64,000 nt of DNA from Candidatus Poseidoniales archaeon (GTDB lineage Archaea > Thermoplasmatota > Poseidoniia > Poseidoniales > Poseidoniaceae), in contig QQSK01000013.1 of NCBI GenBank assembly GCA_003602415.1, positions 116,220-180,219 of the forward strand. The letters are read 5' to 3'. Below, piece by piece: positions 57,642 to 64,000 of the stretch. The notes below the pieces were generated by a model. The model made no database searches and was not told the DNA's origin. It saw only the letters and a list, made by a program, of their open reading frames with translations. Both the position numbers and the translations under genes were made by a program. Each line of letters starts with the position of its first letter. The first letter of the stretch is position 1.

Positions 57642-60600
57642 ATGTCCGAGGAGGCGCCGGTGTTTGAGACTACTACCGGTCCGGTTCGTGTAATTACTGC
57701 TGCAAGCCTATTCGATGGTCATGATGCGGCAATCAACGTCATGCGTAGACTGATTCAATCCAGTGGAGCAGAAGTTATTCACTTGGGTCATGATAGATCT
57801 GCAAAAGATGTGGTCGATTGTGCAGTCCAAGAGGATGCTCATGCCGTTGCTTTAACTTCCTATCAAGGCGGCCATATGGAGTACTTCACTTACATTCGAC
57901 AACTATTGGATGAGGCAGGGTGCGCTCATGTACGCATCTTTGGTGGTGGTGGCGGAACTATCACTCCTCCTGAGATTAGAGACCTACACAAGAGTGGAAT
58001 CTCGAGAATCTATTCTCCAGATGATGGACGAAAGATGGGTCTTATGGGCATGATTCATGATTTGATGGGTACTGCAAGCGAAGTCGATTTGATTTCTAAC
58101 GATAGACTGGCAAGTCTTGATGGCCCGATTACCGCCGATGATATGGCAAAGGTTGGTTTGTTGCTAACTCTATCAGAATCAGCATCTGATGAAGAGTTCA
58201 AGTCCACTCTAGGTAAAGTTCGTTCGAGTGATGCAGATGTGCCTGTAATCGGTTTTACTGGCACAGGTGGTGCTGGAAAGAGCAGTCTTTTGGATGAATT
58301 GATGCTGCGAATCCTTCGTGATAATCCTGACAAGAAAGTCTGTCTTCTCTGTGTCGACCCAACACGAAAGCGAACCGGAGGGGCGCTTCTTGGTGACAGA
58401 ATCAGAATGAATTCACTATCCAACAATAACCTCTACATGCGCTCGCTTGCAAGTCGTGGCAGTGGCTCGGAAATCAGCGCAAATCTTGACCGCGCAATCG
58501 AGGCGGCAAAGGCCGTAGGATTCGATTTGATTTTCTGTGAGACAAGCGGTATCGGTCAAGGTAGTGATGCGATTACTACCGTTTCAGACCGCTCGTTGTA
58601 TGTTATGACTGCAGAGTTCGGCGCACATACTCAACTTGAGAAGATTGAGATGCTTGACGTTGCTGACCTCGTCGTTCTAAACAAGTACGAAAAGAGAGGC
58701 AGTGAAGATGCACTACGTGCTATTCGCAAGCAAGTTCGCCGCAACAGAAACAAGTTCGATGTTGAGGACCATGAGTTGCCAGTTGTAGCAACAATCGCTA
58801 GCCAATTCGCCGACCCAGGTGTCGATGTCCTATGGCAGAAATTGGCCGGAATGGTTGGATTTGAAGCCAGTGAGCCGATGGGTGTAATCGGTGAGCGCAA
58901 GGGCGTAATCCCTCCAGAAAGAGTTCACTATCTATCTGAAATCGCTTCGGTTATTCGTGAATACCATGAGGCAAACAAGACTGTCTCAGAGAAGCTGCGT
59001 CTAATTCAGCACCTTGAAACTGCAAGCCAAGAACTTCCATCAATCAAAGGAGAGGTTGATGAGCACTTAGCGCAATTACGTGAAGAAATTGCAGAGGCAA
59101 AGCAATCTGTAGAAGACTTCAGATTATTGGCTGAAGAATATTCTAGTGGAGAATACACCTACCACGTCCGTGGTAAACCATTCAAGGTTTCAACAGTCAC
59201 CGAATCTCTATCACATCAGATGATCCCTCGTGTTGCACTGCCAAAGTACAGCGACGATGGTGACATGTTCAACTGGTTGACAAGAGAAAATGCGCCGGGG
59301 CATTTCCCGTTCACAGCAGGAGTATTCCCATTCAAGCGAACCGATGAATTGAGTGCTAGAATGTTCGCTGGAGAAGGAGAAGGCGAGCGTACAAACCGCA
59401 GATTCCACCTTCTCTCGCAAGGCCAAGATTACGTCAGACTCTCCACCGCTTTCGATAGCGTAACCCTGTATGGACGAGACCCCGACCGCAGGCCTGACAT
59501 TTGGGGTAAGGTCGGTAACTCAGGCGTTTCAATCGCTAGCATCGATGATGCGAAACGCCTGTATTCTGGATTCGATTTGTGTGATGCTAACACCTCGGTA
59601 TCGATGACAATTAACGGTCCAGCACCGATTATTCTTGCATTCTATCTCAATGCAGCTATCGACCAACAGGTCGAGAAGCATCTGAAATTAGAAGCAGATG
59701 CAAGCGGCTATCGTGGAGATTTACCAGAAGGCCACGATGGATTTGGATTGGCTACTGTAGGCAAGCGTGGAGATGAAATGGTTGACGGCGCAACCTATGC
59801 GGATATCAAGGCAAAGACTCTACAGACAGTTCGTGGTACAGTTCAGGCTGATATTCTCAAGGAAGACCAGGCGCAGAATACCTGTATCTTCTCTACACCG
59901 TTCGCTCTCAAGATGATGGGTGACGTTCAGCAGTACTACATCGACCATGGAGTTCGCAACCACTACTCGGTTTCAATTTCGGGATACCACATCGCAGAAG
60001 CAGGAGCAAACCCAATCACTCAGTTGGCTTTGACACTAGCAAATGGATTCACCTATGTCGAGTATTATCGCAGCAGGGGAATGGATGTAGCGCAATTCGC
60101 ACCTAACTTGTCCTTCTTCTTCTCGAATGGACTAGACCCTGAATATACAGTAATTGGAAGAGTTGCTCGCCGTATATGGGCCGTAGCAATGCGTGACTTG
60201 TATGGTGCAGATGCGCGCAGTCAGAAGTTGAAATATCACATTCAGACCAGTGGACGCAGTCTACACGCACAGGAAATCGACTTCAACGATATCCGCACAA
60301 CCTTACAGGCTCTATTAGCGATTCAAGACAATGCAAACTCGCTGCACACCAATGCATACGATGAAGCGATTACCACCCCAACCGAGGAATCGGTTAGAAG
60401 AGCGCTTGCAATCCAGTTGATTGTCAACAAGGAAAGCGGCTGGACCAAGACCGAGAACCCAATGCAGGGTTCATTCATTGTTGAGGAATTGACCGACTTG
60501 GTCGAAGAAGCAGTTCTACAAGAGTTCGAAGCTCTATCTCGCAGAGGTGGAGTTCTTGGTGCTATGGAGACGATGTATCAGCGTGGTAAGATCCAAGATG

Positions 60601-60935
60601 AAAGCATGTATTACGAGCATCTCAAGCACGATGGTACACTTCCAATTATTGGTGTTAACACATTCCTGAATCCAAATGCACAGGACTTCGATGAGAACGC
60701 TGCTGACGAATTCGATATGGAATTGGCAAGAGCGACACCTGATGAGAAACAAGCGTGCCTTGAGCGTACTCAGGCGATTCCAAAAGACGAGAAAGCACTA
60801 CTACGCCTACAACAGGTCGCTAGAGAAGGCGGCAACGTATTCGAGGAATTGATGGAGACAACCAAGGTTGCTTCCCTAGGTCAAATCACAGATGCACTGT
60901 TCGCTGTTGGTGGGCAGTATCGCCGCAACATGTGA
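57642..60935 (+). CDS. icmF: IcmF-like fused isobutyryl-CoA mutase (B12-binding + MeaB-type GTPase + mutase domain)
   Basis: SLFDGHDAAINVMRRLIQSSGAEVIHLGHDRS; GFTGTGGAGKSSLLDELMLR; SVSISGYHIAEAGANPITQLALTLANG. ORF start 57600; ATGs at 57612 and 57642. Confidence 0.92.
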   Translation: MSEEAPVFETTTGPVRVITAASLFDGHDAAINVMRRLIQSSGAEVIHLGHDRSAKDVVDCAVQEDAHAVALTSYQGGHMEYFTYIRQLLDEAGCAHVRIFGGGGGTITPPEIRDLHKSGISRIYSPDDGRKMGLMGMIHDLMGTASEVDLISNDRLASLDGPITADDMAKVGLLLTLSESASDEEFKSTLGKVRSSDADVPVIGFTGTGGAGKSSLLDELMLRILRDNPDKKVCLLCVDPTRKRTGGALLGDRIRMNSLSNNNLYMRSLASRGSGSEISANLDRAIEAAKAVGFDLIFCETSGIGQGSDAITTVSDRSLYVMTAEFGAHTQLEKIEMLDVADLVVLNKYEKRGSEDALRAIRKQVRRNRNKFDVEDHELPVVATIASQFADPGVDVLWQKLAGMVGFEASEPMGVIGERKGVIPPERVHYLSEIASVIREYHEANKTVSEKLRLIQHLETASQELPSIKGEVDEHLAQLREEIAEAKQSVEDFRLLAEEYSSGEYTYHVRGKPFKVSTVTESLSHQMIPRVALPKYSDDGDMFNWLTRENAPGHFPFTAGVFPFKRTDELSARMFAGEGEGERTNRRFHLLSQGQDYVRLSTAFDSVTLYGRDPDRRPDIWGKVGNSGVSIASIDDAKRLYSGFDLCDANTSVSMTINGPAPIILAFYLNAAIDQQVEKHLKLEADASGYRGDLPEGHDGFGLATVGKRGDEMVDGATYADIKAKTLQTVRGTVQADILKEDQAQNTCIFSTPFALKMMGDVQQYYIDHGVRNHYSVSISGYHIAEAGANPITQLALTLANGFTYVEYYRSRGMDVAQFAPNLSFFFSNGLDPEYTVIGRVARRIWAVAMRDLYGADARSQKLKYHIQTSGRSLHAQEIDFNDIRTTLQALLAIQDNANSLHTNAYDEAITTPTEESVRRALAIQLIVNKESGWTKTENPMQGSFIVEELTDLVEEAVLQEFEALSRRGGVLGAMETMYQRGKIQDESMYYEHLKHDGTLPIIGVNTFLNPNAQDFDENAADEFDMELARATPDEKQACLERTQAIPKDEKALLRLQQVAREGGNVFEELMETTKVASLGQITDALFAVGGQYRRNM

Positions 60936-60994
60936 TTCAACTATTGAGATTGTAGTCTCAAGCATTATCTATCATAACAGGGTCGGCAGACCTC

Positions 60995-61609
60995 ATGGAT
61001 GCAACGACTGCTCTACTTCAGTTGTTGCTGATTATCGCCATTGCTTTACTCACACCAGGTCCCAATGCATTGACTGCATTTGCTCATAGTGGTCTATTTG
61101 GAAGAAAAAGCAACATCTCCTTAATCACAGGAATGGCGATTGGATTATTCATAATGGAATTTACAGTAGGGTTGGCTATTGATTCATTAAGCGAAAATGA
61201 GACAGCGTTAGTTGCTCTTCATTGGATAGGGATGTTATTCTTGTTAGCTATGGCTGTGGCTCTATTCAAATTTGATATTTCATCTCTAAATGTTTCAGAT
61301 TCAACAGGTAAACTGGGATTAAAAACAGGTATTGCAATGCAATTCGTTAATGGTAAAGAATGGGCTTTCGTCATTCTAATTATGAGTCAATACATTGAAC
61401 CATTGGGGGGAGGTGTCGTTGGTATCTTATCGATAATCTCAGTCACTTTGAGTATCTGCGTTGCTGCAATGATCGCTTGGACTTTCTTTGGCGCTCGTCT
61501 TTCAGGACTATTCAGTGATGACATAAAGGGTCCAAGAATCTTCAAGATTTGCGGAATCTTGCTTTCGCTATTATGGGTGGCTTTCCTGATTAGAGGCCCT
61601 ACGGCCTAA
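60995..61609 (+). CDS. LysE/RhtB family transporter (second in window)
   Basis: IAIALLTPGPNALTAFAHSGLFGRKSNISLITGMAIG. Confidence 0.82.
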   Translation: MDATTALLQLLLIIAIALLTPGPNALTAFAHSGLFGRKSNISLITGMAIGLFIMEFTVGLAIDSLSENETALVALHWIGMLFLLAMAVALFKFDISSLNVSDSTGKLGLKTGIAMQFVNGKEWAFVILIMSQYIEPLGGGVVGILSIISVTLSICVAAMIAWTFFGARLSGLFSDDIKGPRIFKICGILLSLLWVAFLIRGPTA

Positions 61610-64000
61610 TCACTTGCTACGTTCTTTAGCCTGCTTAACCCACTGGTCACGCTTGACTCTTCCTGGGAAGAACTCGATTGCAATGTTGACCTCATCTTCA
61701 ATATCTGATGTCATCTTGGCAATTTGCTCGAACTTGTAGATTCCCAAAGCGTTCAACTTCTCTTCGATGAACGGACCGATTCCCTTCAATTCCTGAAGGT
61801 TGTCTTTGTCAGTAGCAGATGCAACACCAATTGTGGCGAAGTCAATCTTCTCTGCCTTCTTTGCAACACGTTCCAATTCCTCAGCCTTCTTCAGTGCCTT
61901 TTCGTCAATCTTGACATCCTCGCCAAGTAGAATCTTAGCTTGTGCAACCCATTGGTCACGCTTGACTCTTCCAGGGAAGAACTCGATAGCCAGGTTAACA
62001 TTGTCTTCGAGTTTACTTGTCATCTTTGAAATCTGCAGGTATGTGTAGATTCCAAGAGCATTCAACTTCTCTTCGATGAATGGACCAATTCCCTTGATGA
62101 TCTGAAGGTCGTCCTTATCAGATGCCTTTGCAGTTCCTAAAACCTTGAAGTCGATCTTCGAAGCGTTAGCTTTGACTCGCTTCAATTCTTCTTTCTTCTT
62201 TGCTTCCTTAGTTACTGGTTTTGCAGCAGCTGCGGCTTCTTCTTCGGCCTTCTTCTTAGCCTCGGCTTCTTTCTTGGCTTTGGCTTCGGCAGCCTTCGCT
62301 TTCTTGGCTTCAGCATCTGCCTTCTTCTTGGCAGCAGCCTCTTCTTTGGCCTTCTTCTTGGCAGCAGCCTCTTCTGCTTTCTTTGCCTTCTCTTCTTCTT
62401 GTTTCACAAGTAGAGCAGCGGCAGCAGCTTCTTCCTCTTCTTCAGCGAGCAGAGCAGCGGCTTCTTCCTCGGCTTTCTTCTTAGCCTCAGTTTCTGCCTT
62501 AGCCAATTTCTTGGCTTCTGCTTGTTCTGCCTTCTCGGCAGCCTTTCTCTGCTTCTCAATTTCTTTGAGTTTCTTCTTGTCAGGCTCAACAGTAACTGTC
62601 CAAGATAGGTATACGCTAGCACGGCCAAGTTTCAGTAGTCCAGTGAACTCTCCACCTTCATAGGTAGGCTCGCCAACTCCATCGTCGAACAGTACGTTGA
62701 TGATGATCTCTCCATTTTCTCCAACTTCGATAACTCGTGTACCGTTTTCGTCGAAGTTGGTTTCGTACATGCTGAATCTATCACCGTTAATTTCCTGGTT
62801 GAAGTCCATCATGTCAACATCGATTCTTGACATCCTATTGATTGTTATAACCTCTGTACTGCTAATAGACTCACCAGGCATCACTCCTTCAGCAGGAGCA
62901 AGAATGAATGGGTCATCTTGAGTTCCAGCGCCACCAACAAATTCAGGTTCTGAAGTTGTGTTCTCTGGCTCAGGACCAACTAGTATCATTCCCAATACTC
63001 TGTCACGTCCAATCAGCATTGGTATTAGCAGCAAGATAAGCAGAATCAGCAGACATGGGAAACACCACATGTAATTGAATCCATCATCGTTATCTCCACC
63101 TGCAGATGTAGAGTCTTTACAACTGCCATCATCATTTAGAGTAGGAACAGATTCTGCATCCAATGGGTCGGTGTCACAATCAGATTCTAATTCATCATCG
63201 ACGCCGTCGTTATCATCATCAAGGTCCTCAACAAGAGGAGGAATCGAAGTCGAAGTTCCAGTCAGTGTGTCTGGCATTCCGTCACCATCAGTATCCTTGC
63301 TAGCAGATGGGTCGAATGGGAATGCATCAGGTCCTGCTTCACATCCGCCATTAGCGGGTGCGCTAGGTCCGTCACAGAATCCATCCCCATCACTGTCAGG
63401 GTTGTTTGGATCTGTGCCCAATGCATCCTCTTCAGTGTCGAGCAGTCCATCGTTGTCATCATCCAAGTCTTCGACTAAGATTCCAACAGTTGGGTCATAA
63501 TCATCAGGCAACTCATCAGGCATTCCATCGCCATCAGAGTCTTCGAGAACAGTTAGTCCGAATGTTGCCATTACAGATAGAGCGACTGAATCGCTTCTGC
63601 CGAAGTCAGAGACGTTAGCCCACAAGGTGTAGGTTGTGTTGTCACTTACTTCGGTAGCTGCACCAGTTATTTTCCCAGTTGATGTATCGAGAGTTAGTCC
63701 AGCAGGTAGTGCAGGAGAAATCTCCCAAACCGCACCAGGAACTTGGTTCGGTGGCGGGATTGGTGTGTCGATCTCAATATTCTCAACTAGGACGATGTTT
63801 CCTCCATCGTGTGTTCCGAATGGGTTAGAGTCAGGTCCGTTGATACAGATTGGCCAAACTGAGTTCGGTCCATCACAAACTCCGTCACCATCGGTGTCAG
63901 GGTTCAGTGGGTCTGTTCCGTAATCGGATGTTCCGTTGTAGACTCCAGTTCCAGTCTCTGCCAAATCAGACAGGCCATCACCATCATCATCATCGTCTTC
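61610..64000 (-). CDS. surface protein (5' end beyond window): TSP3-like Asp repeats, Ig/cadherin-like segment, TM, Lys/Ala/Glu coiled coil and two C-terminal HhH domains
   Basis: DSDGDGMPDELPDDYDP...; TM CFPCLLILLILLLIPMLIG; AAAKKKAKEEAAAKKKADAEAKK; duplicated KGIGPFIEEKLNALGIYxxxQIxKMT; frame open to window end (EDDDDDGDGLSDLAETG). Confidence 0.88.
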   Translation of the reverse strand, partial: EDDDDDGDGLSDLAETGTGVYNGTSDYGTDPLNPDTDGDGVCDGPNSVWPICINGPDSNPFGTHDGGNIVLVENIEIDTPIPPPNQVPGAVWEISPALPAGLTLDTSTGKITGAATEVSDNTTYTLWANVSDFGRSDSVALSVMATFGLTVLEDSDGDGMPDELPDDYDPTVGILVEDLDDDNDGLLDTEEDALGTDPNNPDSDGDGFCDGPSAPANGGCEAGPDAFPFDPSASKDTDGDGMPDTLTGTSTSIPPLVEDLDDDNDGVDDELESDCDTDPLDAESVPTLNDDGSCKDSTSAGGDNDDGFNYMWCFPCLLILLILLLIPMLIGRDRVLGMILVGPEPENTTSEPEFVGGAGTQDDPFILAPAEGVMPGESISSTEVITINRMSRIDVDMMDFNQEINGDRFSMYETNFDENGTRVIEVGENGEIIINVLFDDGVGEPTYEGGEFTGLLKLGRASVYLSWTVTVEPDKKKLKEIEKQRKAAEKAEQAEAKKLAKAETEAKKKAEEEAAALLAEEEEEAAAAALLVKQEEEKAKKAEEAAAKKKAKEEAAAKKKADAEAKKAKAAEAKAKKEAEAKKKAEEEAAAAAKPVTKEAKKKEELKRVKANASKIDFKVLGTAKASDKDDLQIIKGIGPFIEEKLNALGIYTYLQISKMTSKLEDNVNLAIEFFPGRVKRDQWVAQAKILLGEDVKIDEKALKKAEELERVAKKAEKIDFATIGVASATDKDNLQELKGIGPFIEEKLNALGIYKFEQIAKMTSDIEDEVNIAIEFFPGRVKRDQWVKQAKERSK

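Noticed and set aside
52426-61609. Two LysE genes as evidence for a duplicated gene cluster
   Set aside because: Their sequences differ strongly and the neighbours are unrelated; common transporter family.
62145-62663. 172-aa plus-strand ORF rich in Ala/Ser/Phe
   Set aside because: Reverse complement of the K/A/E low-complexity linker of the surface protein; composition artefact.

Overview
Archaeal chromosomal window, about 64 kb and densely coding. Marker genes (Orc1/Cdc6, PCNA, fibrillarin/Nop5 pair, TFS, a TBP-fold protein, a fused archaeal PPAT/dephospho-CoA kinase) and giant single-pass surface proteins with TSP3-type Asp-rich repeats suggest a marine planktonic euryarchaeon of the Poseidoniales/Marine Group II type. 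That taxonomy is inference only. The standout locus is 26.2-36.7 kb: a three-gene, same-strand cluster of a FabI-type enoyl reductase, a ~2990-aa megasynthase (KS-AT-degenerate ACP-KS-4xACP-KR-DH) and an Sfp-type phosphopantetheinyl transferase. It looks like a self-contained iterative fatty-acid/polyketide (Pfa-like) synthase in a domain of life that normally lacks ACP-dependent fatty acid synthesis. All four tandem ACPs carry Thr (LGIDTVKQ) where the phosphopantetheinylated Ser is expected, and a perfect 21-bp palindrome sits just upstream of fabI. Other notable items are a multi-stem ncRNA candidate at ~3.30-3.58 kb, a highly divergent TBP-like protein, an aSelB-like factor without a P-loop, an ABC-F ATPase and Fpg/MutM (both unusual in archaea), a tRNA-Gly with a 17-bp 3'-end duplication, several small unlisted CDSs, and a surface protein with cytoplasmic tandem HhH domains. 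No CRISPR array or transposase was seen. All calls come from reading sequence and motifs; no searches were run.
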